Numbered from the stretch's first letter, positions 9,160 to 19,295 are shown. The stretch: 64,000 nt of DNA from Acinetobacter bereziniae LMG 1003 = CIP 70.12 (GCF_000368925.1 NZ_KB849755.1:776416-840415), one strand, 5' to 3'. A program made the numbers and translations. The notes: generated from the letters alone by a model not told the origin.

Positions 9160-9285
9160 ATGATTCATTTATTTTGTACTTTTGAATCATAAACAGTTTT
9201 GCTATCACGAGGCTACATGGATGTCGCCATGTTGAGCGGGGGTATTAGGATGTACCCCTCGCTCAACGGAAGATTTTTGTTACTT
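9160..9285 (+). repeat. Dispersed hairpin repeat, copy A, with broken short ORF
   Basis: Bases 9160-9245 match the reverse complement of about 25530-25615 over some 85 bases with scattered changes. Inside are two hairpins: GGCTACATGGATGTCGCC, nearly palindromic, and GTTGAGCGGGGGT pairing with ACCCCTCGCTCAAC. The frame matching the second copy is interrupted by a TAA, then continues TVLLSRGYMDVAMLSGG, ending in FLLLFISEK at 9301. The second copy has no such stop, so this one is decayed if it was ever coding. Confidence 0.75.
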
Positions 9286-9352
9286 TTCATCTCCGAAAAG
9301 TAAAGGATCGCCTACGCAAAATAATTTAAACTTTAGAGCTAAAGCGTGGCAG

Positions 9353-9462
9353 TGCAAGCTTTATATCATCAAACAATATATTGATCGCTTTAATTTTATT
9401 GATCAAGAGAAATGATATTCAACTGGATGAATTTTTCAACAGATTGACTATACAATTCAGTC
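9353..9462 (+). pseudogene. Decayed copy of a 55-residue ORF
   Basis: Reading WQCKLYIIKQYIDRFNFIDQ then a Glu-Lys and a stop, this aligns with WLGKLHIIQNDLYCIDFIDQ of the intact ORF at 25242-25409. The DNA match continues past the stop (ATTTTTCAACAGATTG in both). The relative order and orientation of this ORF and the hairpin repeat are the same at both sites, so a unit of roughly 300-400 bases was copied. The function is unknown. Confidence 0.65.
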
Positions 9463-9465
9463 TAT

Positions 9466-10296
9466 TTAAATCACGATCTCAGCTTGCATGTAGAGTTGAG
9501 CATAACCTGAAATCTCAATACGATTATCTGCTTGAAGATTGCAAAATAATGTTCCACCACGCTCAGAAGCCTGATAACCGATTAATTGATTTTTTGCTAA
9601 TTTTTCAGCCCATAATGGCGCTAAACCCGTATGCATAGACCCTGTCACAGGATCTTCATTGATTCCTTTGTGTGGAGCGAAATAGCGAGCAACATAATCA
9701 TATTGATCAGAAGCGGCAGTGATGGTCACATCAAAACCACCCGAACTTGCTGTCAATGCTGTACTCACACTGTATTCCTCTGCAATACGTGTAATGTTGA
9801 CCAAATTTGCTTGAGCATCAATCACATCTTGTGCCGAATCACAGACCAAAATATAAGCCTGAGCATTTAAATACACTTCTTTAAAAGGCTTATCAATCAC
9901 ATGATTGAGTAATTCAGGATATTCCGTAACTTTTTGCGGTCTGCGTATTGGAAAGTTCATTTGAATCTTGCCATCATCGGCTTGTTGAATGGTAAAAATA
10001 CCTAAGTCTTTCACATGAAAACGAATTGTTTTGGCTGACGTATAGTCTTTAAATAAAACAAATGCTGATGCTAATGTTGCATGTCCACAAAAGTCCACTT
10101 CAACTTTTGGCGTAAACCAACGAATCTGATAATTTTCATCGTCGATTCTTTTTACAAATGCCGTTTCTGCCAAATTATTTTCCAAGGCAATATTCTGCAT
10201 CAAGGCATGATCAAGCCATTCGTCTAAAACTAAAACTGCCGCAGGATTTCCTTTAAATAATTGTTGTGTAAAAGCATCAACTTGGTACATTTTCAT
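9466..10296 (-). CDS. PhzF-family isomerase/epimerase-like protein
   Basis: A 276-residue protein of the phenazine-biosynthesis PhzF fold, two diaminopimelate-epimerase-like halves. MYQVDAFTQQLFKGNPAAV is the family N-terminus, NLAETAF holds the catalytic Glu, and NEDPVTGSMHTGLAPLW holds the C-terminal active-site segment. No phenazine genes are nearby, so the substrate is unknown; most such chromosomal homologs are orphan isomerases. A GTG one codon upstream is possible, but the ATG at 10296 lies 8 bases from an AAGGAG ribosome-binding site and is preferred. Confidence 0.88.
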   Translation of the reverse strand: MKMYQVDAFTQQLFKGNPAAVLVLDEWLDHALMQNIALENNLAETAFVKRIDDENYQIRWFTPKVEVDFCGHATLASAFVLFKDYTSAKTIRFHVKDLGIFTIQQADDGKIQMNFPIRRPQKVTEYPELLNHVIDKPFKEVYLNAQAYILVCDSAQDVIDAQANLVNITRIAEEYSVSTALTASSGGFDVTITAASDQYDYVARYFAPHKGINEDPVTGSMHTGLAPLWAEKLAKNQLIGYQASERGGTLFCNLQADNRIEISGYAQLYMQAEIVI

Positions 10297-10483
10297 CACA
10301 GAGACTCCTTATTTTCACACATTCTAAGTCAAGCAAAAAAATGATTACAGATACAATATAAGCATAAAAATGGGTACAGAATATAGATATTTAATTCATG
10401 AAACTTTTCATTCACAAAACGAGCATTTTCATTATAGTATTTCAGGTGAATAATTTTTTTATCCCAAAAAATAGGCAATAATA

Positions 10484-10831
10484 ATGAAGAATAATCAAAT
10501 GAAGAATCCCCAAACAATGTGTAAAAGCAGCGTAATCACCTGTTGCTTACTCTTTTCTCCTTGGGCAAGTGCATCCAATACCACTTGGATTGCAGGAACA
10601 ACACATAAAGGAAAAGTTACTGTTCCCATCGAAAATGGTCCAAATGTGGTTTGGAAATGTGATGGTTCTGTTTGTCGAATGACTGGTCCATGGGGCAATC
10701 AACTATCGCTTGACTCATGTCAAAGCTTGGTCTCCCGTATTGGAAAAATTAATTTTTACAAAAATAGCGCGGGTAAAATTTGGACAAAAAAATCTAAAGA
10801 ATTGGCAGAATGTAATAAAGCATCGCGATAG
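10484..10831 (+). CDS. Small exported protein, unknown function
   Basis: A 115-residue protein with a signal peptide (SSVITCCLLFSPWASA) leaving a mature part of about 85 residues. The mature protein has four cysteines (WKCDGSVCRM, DSCQSL, AECNK), enough for two disulfides in the periplasm, and ends in basic residues. No known domain is recognised. It diverges from the PhzF gene. The start ATG has an AGG about 8 bases upstream; a second in-frame ATG at 10499 is possible. Confidence 0.7.
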   Translation: MKNNQMKNPQTMCKSSVITCCLLFSPWASASNTTWIAGTTHKGKVTVPIENGPNVVWKCDGSVCRMTGPWGNQLSLDSCQSLVSRIGKINFYKNSAGKIWTKKSKELAECNKASR

Positions 10832-11019
10832 CGTACTCTAAAATTAACACCATAAATTTACAAGAGACGATGACTCCATATTCTTTATCACTTCTTTCTA
10901 AGCATCAATGCATTAAATCGGAGTTATATTTTATGTGTATATCCCTCTTCAGTATAGGCAATTGATCGAATCCATTGAGTGTATTGAGAAATTTAAACTT
11001 TCATATATGGGATAAATGT

Positions 11020-11820
11020 ATGAAGCAATCTCGTTATTTAGATGAGTTAAACATACTTTTGAATCAATCAAAATTCGAACAAGTCGAAGTGTATCTAAAA
11101 GCACACTCAAATTTACCAGGACCTCGCGCAAATTTAGAACTGAGCTATAGCTTTGCCAGATACTTTGCAAATATTTCAATATCTCAAAGCTTATGGGAAT
11201 TTTTAGAGCAGTTATTAAATACATCAACTGACGGTAATTCGCGCGAAACAATTTTACCTTTCAGTGCTTTACTCGGATTATCTCAGAGTTATTTTTCTCA
11301 AGACACAACTCATCAAAAAATCATTTTAAATCAAATTCAAACCATGATGAATGATTCACGTTGGAGACTTCGAGAAGCCGCAGCAATGGCGTGCCAAATT
11401 ATTGGGGAGCAAGATTTTTCAACTGTCAAAAACTGGTTCGAACAGATATATCCTGATTCTAGTCTGCTAGAAAAAAGAGGAATTTTAGTCGCTCTTGCTC
11501 ACCCTCCTCTCTTAACAACCGCAGCTAACACTGTATATTGTTTAAATCTATGTGAACAAATCTTTAACGATATTTTTCCGTCTGATCATCAAACAATAGA
11601 TCAATCAGAAGCCTTTAAAACATTGAAGAAAAGTTTGGAATACGTACTCAGTGTATTTGTTGCTGCAGATCCTTTACTCGGCTTTGATTTGCTTGCAAAG
11701 CTTGCTGAGAGAAAGCATCAGCAGATCAATAAAATTCTTAAAGCAAATTTATCAAAAAGTCGATTAACTAAAAAATATATGCTTAAAATCAATAAAATAT
11801 ACGAAATGATGGATCAATAA
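11020..11820 (+). CDS. Helical-repeat (HEAT-like) protein, unknown function
   Basis: A 266-residue, largely helical, soluble protein. Segments such as DSRWRLREAAAMACQIIGEQD look like a HEAT or DNA-alkylation-repeat helix pair, but no catalytic motif is seen. It carries LPGPRANLELSYSFARYF near the N-terminus. The frame is open from 10975; the ATG at 11020, preceded by GGGA, gives a more natural start (MKQSRYLDELN). A clear terminator follows. Naming a function would be a guess. Confidence 0.7.
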   Translation: MKQSRYLDELNILLNQSKFEQVEVYLKAHSNLPGPRANLELSYSFARYFANISISQSLWEFLEQLLNTSTDGNSRETILPFSALLGLSQSYFSQDTTHQKIILNQIQTMMNDSRWRLREAAAMACQIIGEQDFSTVKNWFEQIYPDSSLLEKRGILVALAHPPLLTTAANTVYCLNLCEQIFNDIFPSDHQTIDQSEAFKTLKKSLEYVLSVFVAADPLLGFDLLAKLAERKHQQINKILKANLSKSRLTKKYMLKINKIYEMMDQ

Positions 11821-11822
11821 AT

Positions 11823-11854
11823 AAAAAACACCTAAATAAAATTTAGGTGTTTTT
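11823..11854. terminator. Bidirectional intrinsic terminator
   Basis: AAAAACACCTAAA pairs with TTTAGGTGTTTTT around a short loop, with A- and T-runs on the two sides. It lies between the HEAT-like gene and the convergent tcyP and can serve both. Confidence 0.9.
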
Positions 11855-11880
11855 AATGCTCAGACAATCGAGAAAAATGA

Positions 11881-13272
11881 TCAGCTATGTTGCAAATCTT
11901 CTTGCTCATCTGAAAGTAAAATAGATTGGTCCGTTTGTCCCATCAATTGACTGGTTACCACACCAGCAGTCATTGAGCCATCGACATTTAAAGCCGTACG
12001 TCCCATATCAATCAAAGGTTCTATTGAGATTAACAACGCCACTAAAGTGACGGGTAGCCCCATAATGGGTAATACAATCAGCGCTGCAAAAGTTGCACCA
12101 CCACCGACACCTGCAACACCAATTGAACTGAGTGTTACCACGCAGACCAAAGTCAAAATCCAAACAGGATCAAGTGGGTTAATCCCAACAGTCGGTGCAA
12201 CCATGACCGCAAGCATTGCTGGATATAAACCTGCACAGCCATTTTGTCCGATGGTCGTACCAAACGATGCTGAAAAACTGGCAATTGACTCAGGTATCCC
12301 TAAACGGCGTGTTTGTGCTTCAATATTTAAAGGAATACTGGCTGCACTTGAACGACTGGTAAAAGCAAAAGTCAGTACAGGTAAAACCTTTTTAAAGAAA
12401 CGAATCGGGTTAACACCAGTGAATAATAAGATCAGTGCATGTACCCCAAACATGATGGCTAAGCCCAGATAAGAAGCAACAAGGAAACCACCTAGATTGA
12501 CGATATCCGCTGCATTCGAGCTTGCCACCACTTTTGTAATTAATGCAAATACACCATAAGGCGTAAGCGTCATGACCAAGCGAACCAGTTTCATGACCCA
12601 AGCTTGTAAAGTATCAATTGCACTGACAATACGTTGCCCTTTTTCAGCATCATCTCTAATGAGATTTAAACCAGCCAAGCCCAATAAGGTTGCAAAAATA
12701 ACCACACTAATAATTGAAGTTGGGTGAGCTCCCGTCAATTCTGCAAATGGATTGGTCGGCAAAAATGATAAAATGAAATCTGGCACATTTAAGTCAGTGA
12801 CTTTACCAATATAATCCGTTTGAATTGCTTCAAGTCGTGCTGTTTCTTGTGTACCTTGTACTAAACCTGCCGCACTTAAACCAAAAAGATTGGTGACAAA
12901 AACACCAACCAATGCTGCAATAAATGTGGTAATCAACAATGTACCAATACTTATTACACTAATTTTACCCAGTGATGAAGCATTGTGTAGTTTGATCACA
13001 GCACTCAATATTGAAACTAAAACCAATGGCATTACCACCATCTGCAATAGTTTCACATAACCATTACCAACAATGTTAAACCATTGAATAGATTCAGTTA
13101 AAATTGCTGAATTTGTACCATAAACCCAATGTAATCCAAGCCCAAATACAACACCCAAACACAAACCTGCAAACACTTTTTTAGCCAGACTCCAATCGGT
13201 CTTTCTGGTTTGCATTAACAGTATGATTAAGGCAATGAATATGACAATATTCAAAATGAGCGTATAGTTCAT
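11881..13272 (-). CDS. tcyP: L-cystine importer TcyP/YdjN
   Basis: At 463 residues it has the length of E. coli YdjN and B. subtilis TcyP, and matches the family closely: [57 protein letters not shown] and [15 protein letters not shown]. It is a sodium/proton:dicarboxylate symporter-fold protein with about eight membrane helices and two re-entrant loops, and takes up L-cystine, linking it to sulphur supply and oxidative stress. It is a single gene, convergent with the HEAT-like gene. No regulatory site was identified. Confidence 0.92.
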   Translation of the reverse strand: MNYTLILNIVIFIALIILLMQTRKTDWSLAKKVFAGLCLGVVFGLGLHWVYGTNSAILTESIQWFNIVGNGYVKLLQMVVMPLVLVSILSAVIKLHNASSLGKISVISIGTLLITTFIAALVGVFVTNLFGLSAAGLVQGTQETARLEAIQTDYIGKVTDLNVPDFILSFLPTNPFAELTGAHPTSIISVVIFATLLGLAGLNLIRDDAEKGQRIVSAIDTLQAWVMKLVRLVMTLTPYGVFALITKVVASSNAADIVNLGGFLVASYLGLAIMFGVHALILLFTGVNPIRFFKKVLPVLTFAFTSRSSAASIPLNIEAQTRRLGIPESIASFSASFGTTIGQNGCAGLYPAMLAVMVAPTVGINPLDPVWILTLVCVVTLSSIGVAGVGGGATFAALIVLPIMGLPVTLVALLISIEPLIDMGRTALNVDGSMTAGVVTSQLMGQTDQSILLSDEQEDLQHS

Positions 13273-13467
13273 TCGAGTTCCAATAGTTTTGATCGTTTTA
13301 TTATAAACTTATTGTGAAATATCCAATAGCCTTTAGCACTTTTAGCGATTTAACTGATATTTTTTTGTTGCTCATAATCAACAATAAAAACATCATCTTA
13401 TTTGCTTCATATGAATTTCATATAAGCATGTGCAAATAATGAATAAGTCCCCAATATAGGTTGTAAT

Positions 13468-14052
13468 ATGAATCAACATCTCCAAGCTGTTGAGCTTTCA
13501 AAAGCATATCGTCTGCTAAATCATGGTCCAACCGTACTGGTGTCTACGCAGTATGAACATGAGCAGAATGTCATGGCTGCTGCATGGGCATGTGCATTGG
13601 AATTAGTGCCTGCTAAAGTTAGTGTTGTTTTAGACAAAAGCACAAAAACACGATTATTAATTGAAAAATCAGGTTATTTCATTTTACAAGTTCCTACCTT
13701 AAAACAACTAAAACTGGTGCAACAACTGGGTTCAATCAGTCAATTTAACGATCCAGAAAAACTATCACATTGTGAGACCCCCTTATTCAAGTTTGAAGGT
13801 TTTGATCTGCCTGCAGTGGAAGGCTGTGCGGCTTGGCTGATCTGTGAATTGATCCCAGAACCACACTATCAGCAGGAACATGATTTATTTATTGGCAAGG
13901 TAATCGCGGCTTATGCAGACGACCGAGTTTTCCGCAATGGGCACTGGTATTATCATGAAGTAGATGCTGAGTGGAAAAGTCTGCATCATGTTGCAGGTGG
14001 GCATTATTACACCATTGGTGACCCTGTCGATGCCAACCTCATTCAACCCTAA
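13468..14052 (+). CDS. Flavin reductase-like (FMN-binding) protein
   Basis: A 194-residue protein of the flavin-reductase-like split-barrel family: NHGPTVLVSTQYEHEQNVMAAAW is the usual opening strand pair, and KTRLLIEKSGYFILQVP and the C-terminal HVAGGHYYTIGD are typical. It probably binds FMN and uses NAD(P)H. The partner oxygenase or substrate cannot be read from context. It is divergent from tcyP and in line with the MFS gene 170 bases on. Confidence 0.85.
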   Translation: MNQHLQAVELSKAYRLLNHGPTVLVSTQYEHEQNVMAAAWACALELVPAKVSVVLDKSTKTRLLIEKSGYFILQVPTLKQLKLVQQLGSISQFNDPEKLSHCETPLFKFEGFDLPAVEGCAAWLICELIPEPHYQQEHDLFIGKVIAAYADDRVFRNGHWYYHEVDAEWKSLHHVAGGHYYTIGDPVDANLIQP

Positions 14053-14225
14053 TTTTTATTGCAACCAGAGCCTGAGTGTTTAAGGTATTCGGTTGGGTTC
14101 AGTGTTGTCTTTATATTGTTTTTTTACCAATTGATGGATTATTCCCAAACTAAATATTGATTATTTATTGTCATTTTTTTCAATTCGCCTTATGGTGAAT
14201 TGAGTGAAAAATGGATGATATGTAA

Positions 14226-15404
14226 GTGAACAGGACTGTTTCAAATAAACTTCAATTGAGTGTCTTTCTCTGTCTAAGTACCTGTTTAGCGATTGGTATA
14301 TTGCGATTTTCCTATACTGCATTATTGCCCACTACCCGACTCGCCTACCACTGGGATAGTAGCTTTGCCAGTATATTGGGAAGTGCTAATTTACTCGGTT
14401 ATCTCATCGGTGCATTTTGGTCGATGAAACTTCCCCACACAGCCAATTTGCCTCGTTATCTTGTACTTGCATCCTGTGCAGGTGCAATCAGCTTACTCAG
14501 TTGTGCATTTTCAGGTTTTTCTGAACTATGGTATGTATTCTGGCGAATCATCTCAGGCATTAGTGGTGGCTTAATCATGATTCTTGCACCCAGTATTGTG
14601 GCGCATTGTTGTCGAGCTGATGAACGCTTGAGTATCAATTTTATTGGTTTTAGTGGTATTGGGATTGGTGTACTTTCAGCCACCTTGTTTTTACCCTATC
14701 TAGATCAAATCAGTACCCAATCAGCTTGGATGATTTTGTTTGGGTTTTCAGCACTGATTTGCCTAATAAATGCCTATCTTTTACACGGGTTTAAAGATTA
14801 TTTACACCAAACAAGTACCCATAACAATTCTATCAGCTCGATGGATGGTATTTATCTGAGTGTGTTAATCGTATATGCATGTAGTGCTTTTGCTTATGTG
14901 CCACACTCATTATTTTGGATTGATTATCTAAAAAACACTTTACACCTCAACCTCTACCTGATTAATTTCAACTGGATTCTTTATGGTTCAGGCAGTGCTT
15001 TGGGGGCGATCAGTGCTTACTTATTGGCACGAAAATTTGGAAATTTTACTGCCTTAAAAATATTATATAGTATCTATGTCGTTGCAATTTTGGTCGCAGT
15101 CTTTTCTATTCATCCGATCTTTACTTATATTTCCTCATTTTTTACAGGGCTTCTCAATCCAGCTGTGGTGTTCTTAACCTCCTATACGATTCTCAATCTT
15201 TATCATACAGCCTATAAAAATTTATGGAGTATCGCAACGCTAGGATTTGCCATTACTCAACTGATTGGTGGTTTATGTTTTAGCGCATTGCAACACTGGG
15301 GTGTTTCATATTATCAACAATTCATACTCGCTTCAGGGGTGCTGTTGATAGGTACACTACAATTTTTTATCTATACCCGAATGAAGTTTAAATCGCAGGC
15401 ATAA
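14226..15404 (+). CDS. YbfB/YjiJ-type MFS transporter
   Basis: A 392-residue protein with about twelve membrane helices. The opening LSTCLAIGILRFSYTALLP and GSANLLGYLIGAFWSMKLP are typical of the YbfB/YjiJ family of uncharacterised major facilitator transporters. The start is a GTG with only a weak ribosome-binding site, so translation may be low or the start may be misplaced by a few codons. The substrate is unknown. An AGGATGAT/ATCATCCT hairpin lies just after it (15419-15451). Confidence 0.85.
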   Translation: MNRTVSNKLQLSVFLCLSTCLAIGILRFSYTALLPTTRLAYHWDSSFASILGSANLLGYLIGAFWSMKLPHTANLPRYLVLASCAGAISLLSCAFSGFSELWYVFWRIISGISGGLIMILAPSIVAHCCRADERLSINFIGFSGIGIGVLSATLFLPYLDQISTQSAWMILFGFSALICLINAYLLHGFKDYLHQTSTHNNSISSMDGIYLSVLIVYACSAFAYVPHSLFWIDYLKNTLHLNLYLINFNWILYGSGSALGAISAYLLARKFGNFTALKILYSIYVVAILVAVFSIHPIFTYISSFFTGLLNPAVVFLTSYTILNLYHTAYKNLWSIATLGFAITQLIGGLCFSALQHWGVSYYQQFILASGVLLIGTLQFFIYTRMKFKSQA

Positions 15405-15562
15405 AATACGATTTTTAGAAGGATGATGACTTAATATTGAACGTATCATCCTACGTTTAGGCCATTCGCTGCGCATGCAGAACCAAATCTATTCATATTT
15501 TACCGTTTGGCATACAAATTGCTCATCTAAACCATTGATGAAAAATTCATGAAGGGTTTCAT

Positions 15563-16921
15563 ATGAGCACTGAAATTAACAAAATCAAACCTGAAGATGA
15601 AGTTTTAAGTTTAGGAAAAAACCTGACTTTTGGTCTACAACATGTACTCACCATGTATGGTGGTTTAATCGCTGCCCCATTGGTAGTAGGGACAGCCATT
15701 GGTTTAAATACAGCCGAAATTGCACTATTAATTACTGCCTCGATTCTTGTTGGTGGTTTAGCTACGTTGTTACAAACATTAGGAGTGAAATGGTTTGGTG
15801 CAAAACTGCCCATAGTACAGGGCACTTCATTTGCTGCCGTGGCAAGTATGATTGCAATTGGTACTACAGGCGGTAATATTCAAACAATTTTTGGTGCAGC
15901 CATTGTCAGTTCTATTTTTGGTTTGTTGATTGCTCCATTTTTCTCAAAAATTGTGCGTTTCTTTCCACCGATTGTCACAGGTTCCATCATTACAATTATC
16001 GGAATTTCACTGTTACCCGTTGCTATTCGTTGGATTATGGGAGGAAATCCCAAAGCACCCTCATGGGGTTCATTAGAAAATATTGGAATTGCAGCATTCA
16101 CACTCACGATCCTACTTTTGGTCAGCCGTTTTGGTACAGCAACCATGGCACGTCTGGCAGTATTGATTGCGATTATCGTCGGTGCGATATTCACCATCTT
16201 TTTAGGCGTTGCCGACTTTTCTAAAGTCACTCAAGGTGAGCTGTTTGCTTTGCCACATTTGTTCGCCTTTGGTCTTCCTACTTTTGAAATGTCTGCTATC
16301 TTGACCATGTGTATTGTCAGTATTGTGATCCTGACTGAAACTACTGCCAGCCTATTGGCGATTGGTGAAATTGTAGATACAAAAATGGACAGTCCCCGTC
16401 TCGCAAATGGTTTAAGAGCCGATATGCTTTCTTCAGCGATTGCCCCCTTATTCGGTTCATTTATGCAATGTGCTTTTGTACAAAATGTTGGCTTGGTCGC
16501 TATCTCAGGTGTGAAAAGTCGTTTTGTTGTTGCAACAGGTGGAGCAATTTTAGTGGTTTTGGGTTTATTGCCTATTTTTGGTCGTATTGTCGCAGCGATT
16601 CCGATGCCTGTTCTGGGTGGAGCGGGTATCGTTTTATTTGGTAGTGTTGCTGCAAGTGGGATTCGTACACTTTCTAAAGTCGATTATCAAATCCAGTCCA
16701 ATTTAATCATTGTGGCAGTTTCAATTTGTGCGGGTTTAATTCCGTTGATTAGTCCAGAGTTTTTCAATGCATTCCCAAAAGTATTACAAACCCTATTTCA
16801 CTCGGGGATTACCACGACCTGTATTACAGCAGTCATGCTGAATATCTTCTTTAATCATCTGTCCTTTGGTAAAAGCTCGGTGAAAGCTCCAGTTAAGACT
16901 GTACAAACAGTGACGCATTAA
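15563..16921 (+). CDS. NCS2 purine permease (xanthine/urate type)
   Basis: A 452-residue nucleobase:cation symporter-2 protein with about fourteen membrane segments. LPIVQGTSFAAVASM and the NAT signature region AFVQNVGLVAISGVKSRF are present. The family imports xanthine or uric acid with protons. The signature has QNVG where many xanthine/urate carriers have QNNG, so the exact substrate is uncertain. No purine-catabolism genes lie beside it. GAAGGG precedes the start at a good spacing, and a terminator follows directly. Confidence 0.9.
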   Translation: MSTEINKIKPEDEVLSLGKNLTFGLQHVLTMYGGLIAAPLVVGTAIGLNTAEIALLITASILVGGLATLLQTLGVKWFGAKLPIVQGTSFAAVASMIAIGTTGGNIQTIFGAAIVSSIFGLLIAPFFSKIVRFFPPIVTGSIITIIGISLLPVAIRWIMGGNPKAPSWGSLENIGIAAFTLTILLLVSRFGTATMARLAVLIAIIVGAIFTIFLGVADFSKVTQGELFALPHLFAFGLPTFEMSAILTMCIVSIVILTETTASLLAIGEIVDTKMDSPRLANGLRADMLSSAIAPLFGSFMQCAFVQNVGLVAISGVKSRFVVATGGAILVVLGLLPIFGRIVAAIPMPVLGGAGIVLFGSVAASGIRTLSKVDYQIQSNLIIVAVSICAGLIPLISPEFFNAFPKVLQTLFHSGITTTCITAVMLNIFFNHLSFGKSSVKAPVKTVQTVTH

Positions 16922-16926
16922 TTTAT

Positions 16927-16958
16927 AAAAACAGAGCTTCTATTGAAGCTCTGTTTTT
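16927..16958. terminator. Bidirectional intrinsic terminator
   Basis: AAAAACAGAGCTTC and GAAGCTCTGTTTTT form a 14-bp stem with a 4-base loop, between the NCS2 permease and the convergent lipase gene. Confidence 0.93.
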
Positions 16959-16989
16959 ATATCAATAACTACATTTAATCATTAAAAGA

Positions 16990-18216
16990 TTATTTTGTGA
17001 TTGGCATATGCTTTTTAATAAAAGCAACCAATTCAGCGTTCTTTGCAACAATTGCTCCTGTATGATTTTGGTCATCTACCAGCAAGAACGTCACATCTGT
17101 ACCCATATTTTTTAAGTCTTGCTGTAATTTTTCAGTCACTTGATAAGGTACTGCCATATCTAATTTACCCTGAATAATCATCACAGGTGTATTAATTTTC
17201 TTGGTTGCAGGCTGATTGTCTACTAAGAATTTTTTTACTGTTGAATTTTCTTGGAAGTTATCAATAAGCCCTGGATAATCTAGAACAGTTTTACCGCTAT
17301 TCGTGTTCAAATATTCACGAATATCTGTAATAAATTTACCCTTCAAATCTTCGAGACATGAACCATTTTCACCCGTTGTGCCCTCTGCCAATTCTACAAT
17401 CAACTTAGAACGATCTTTGAATACTTCTCGGTAATTAAAACGAGGCTCATAAGCAGTGATTCCTACAGTTGTATAAGCAGCATAAGCCAATAATTCTGCA
17501 TAGACATCGATTGCTGTCTCGACTTTGCCAGCGAGAAGAAGGTTCCGAATTGCTTGTGGTGCAACGACAGAAATGATATAGCCTAAACTTGAAGCAGGTG
17601 CACCTGCTACTGCGCCTCTATAATTGGTATCACTATTAGAAAGTTCTGCTGTCCCTAAAGAAGCATGACCACCTTGAGACTGCCCCACGGACATCCATTG
17701 ACCATTGATCTGACTACCATAATGATCTTTATAGGCTTTTACCGCATAAATCGCTGAATTTGCTTCGCTCTTTAAATTCAAATATGGGTGCATACCCGGT
17801 GTTCCTAAGCCCTCATAGTCAGGTGCAACCACCACATAGCCTTCTTTTAATAAGCTTTGTGCCATATTTTTAAAACGTGGGTTAAAGCCATTCTTACTCG
17901 GCGCACAGCTATCACCTACACCTACCGTCCCATGTTCCCACACCACGACTTTCCAACCTTCCGCAGGTCTTGTTGTTTTAGGCACAAAAACCATGGCTGT
18001 GGCTTTTTTAGTTTCCCCTAAAACATTCGGCATATTATAGGTCATGACTTTGACTGAGGATGCTTCACTCATACTGTCTAAATTATATGAACTTTCCGAT
18101 ACATAACTTTTATTACTATTCCAATTATCCCAGTTGTCATCATCATTACATGCGCTTAAAAATAAAGCTGAACCACAAGTAATAGCCAATAGTGTCCGTT
18201 TAAATAATACTTTCAT
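16990..18216 (-). CDS. Lipoprotein alpha/beta hydrolase (lipase-like), paralog 1
   Basis: A 408-residue protein with a lipoprotein signal ending LSAC, then an Asp/Asn-rich linker. The serine hydrolase core shows WEHGTVGVGDSCAPS, VVAPDYEGLGTPGMHPYLN, the nucleophile elbow VGQSQGGHA, an Asp in GKLDMAVPYQ and the His in DDQNHTGA, giving a full Ser-Asp-His triad. It resembles bacterial secretory lipases that act on triglycerides or other esters at the cell surface. It is the most diverged of three paralogs here (others at 23729 and 26021). It stands alone. Confidence 0.87.
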   Translation of the reverse strand: MKVLFKRTLLAITCGSALFLSACNDDDNWDNWNSNKSYVSESSYNLDSMSEASSVKVMTYNMPNVLGETKKATAMVFVPKTTRPAEGWKVVVWEHGTVGVGDSCAPSKNGFNPRFKNMAQSLLKEGYVVVAPDYEGLGTPGMHPYLNLKSEANSAIYAVKAYKDHYGSQINGQWMSVGQSQGGHASLGTAELSNSDTNYRGAVAGAPASSLGYIISVVAPQAIRNLLLAGKVETAIDVYAELLAYAAYTTVGITAYEPRFNYREVFKDRSKLIVELAEGTTGENGSCLEDLKGKFITDIREYLNTNSGKTVLDYPGLIDNFQENSTVKKFLVDNQPATKKINTPVMIIQGKLDMAVPYQVTEKLQQDLKNMGTDVTFLLVDDQNHTGAIVAKNAELVAFIKKHMPITK

Positions 18217-18277
18217 TACCCATTCCTCAAATTTTTCTTTTTTGAACAGCTCCGTGTTCCCCTCTAATTAAACATAA

Positions 18278-18306
18278 AAAAAAGCATCTTGCTAGAATGC
18301 TTTTAA
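18278..18306 (-). terminator. Intrinsic terminator after ubiA
   Basis: Read on the minus strand, AAAAGCAT and ATGCTTTT form a stem followed by a run of Ts. It lies about 95 bases beyond the ubiA stop codon and fits as the terminator of the ubiC-ubiA unit. Confidence 0.75.
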
Positions 18307-18399
18307 CCAAAGAGTAAAATAATATAGAAATACAAATAATTAATTTTAATTTATGTGATTTATCACACTTTAAATCAAACTCAATCAGCTTTAACCAAA

Positions 18400-19278
18400 T
18401 CAAATGAGTGCAATAAAAATGCCTGCAAAAATAATCAGTCCAACCCAACGATTGTGTCTAAATGCCCAGAAACATCTTTGTGGATCACGATCTTTGGTTT
18501 TACTCCACTGATAAATAAAGTCTCCTGAAACCAATAACAATGCAATCAGTCCTATTGGGATCAGAATATTTTCCAAATACAGCGCTGCACCAATCAACAC
18601 CACACTGCTCAACTGCAATAATGAAATAATTTCTATATCATAGCGACCAAACAGGATAGCTGTAGATTTCACCCCAATTTTTAAATCATATTCTCGATCT
18701 GTAATGGCATATTGCGTATCATAGGCTACGGTCCAAGCGAGATTGCCAAAATAAAGTAACCAACATGTCCAGCCTAAAGGTTTGCCCATTGCAGTAAAAG
18801 ACATGGGAATTCCCCATGAAAATGCCATTCCCAACACCACTTGGGGTAAATGGGTATAACGCTTCATGAATGGATAAATAAATGCCAGAAGCAAACCTGC
18901 TAACGCACAATAAAATGTTGCAATCGGTAAAAAAAATAAAGTGCAGGCGCTTGCAGCCACCAACCCGATAAAAACCCAAACTGCTTCTTTTGCCGAAATT
19001 ACACCCGTTGCAAGAGGACGGTTTTTAGTGCGTTCAACGTGGGCATCGACTTTACGATCTGCAAAGTCATTGATTGCACAACCAGCCGCACGCATAAAAA
19101 TTGTCCCTAAGACCATCGCAACCAAAGTAACAATATCCGGGATTCCTTCCGCAGCAATCCATAATGCCCACATGGTTGGCCAAAATACCAGCTCTGTTCC
19201 GATAGGTTTATCAAAACGACATAGATAATAATATGCTTCTAACCGTTGTTTCCATGTGGTTTGTTGCTCTATTGCCAT
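18400..19278 (-). CDS. ubiA: 4-hydroxybenzoate polyprenyltransferase
   Basis: A 292-residue integral membrane enzyme that attaches the polyprenyl tail to 4-hydroxybenzoate in ubiquinone synthesis. The first Asp-rich motif is NDFADRKVDAHVERTKNRPL and the second is DREYDLKIGVKSTAILFG; both bind Mg2+-prenyl diphosphate. About eight or nine membrane helices are visible. It starts 17 bases after ubiC, so the two form an operon making and using 4-hydroxybenzoate. Confidence 0.95.
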   Translation of the reverse strand: MAIEQQTTWKQRLEAYYYLCRFDKPIGTELVFWPTMWALWIAAEGIPDIVTLVAMVLGTIFMRAAGCAINDFADRKVDAHVERTKNRPLATGVISAKEAVWVFIGLVAASACTLFFLPIATFYCALAGLLLAFIYPFMKRYTHLPQVVLGMAFSWGIPMSFTAMGKPLGWTCWLLYFGNLAWTVAYDTQYAITDREYDLKIGVKSTAILFGRYDIEIISLLQLSSVVLIGAALYLENILIPIGLIALLLVSGDFIYQWSKTKDRDPQRCFWAFRHNRWVGLIIFAGIFIALI

Positions 19279-19295
19279 GACAGTCCTTCAGTACA

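Noticed and set aside
9631..9870. 79-codon frame on the plus strand
   Set aside because: Lies wholly inside the PhzF gene on the other strand; Cys/Ile-rich shadow with no ribosome-binding site.
12047..12472. 141-codon frame opposite tcyP
   Set aside because: Antisense shadow of a membrane protein gene, which commonly produces long opposite frames.
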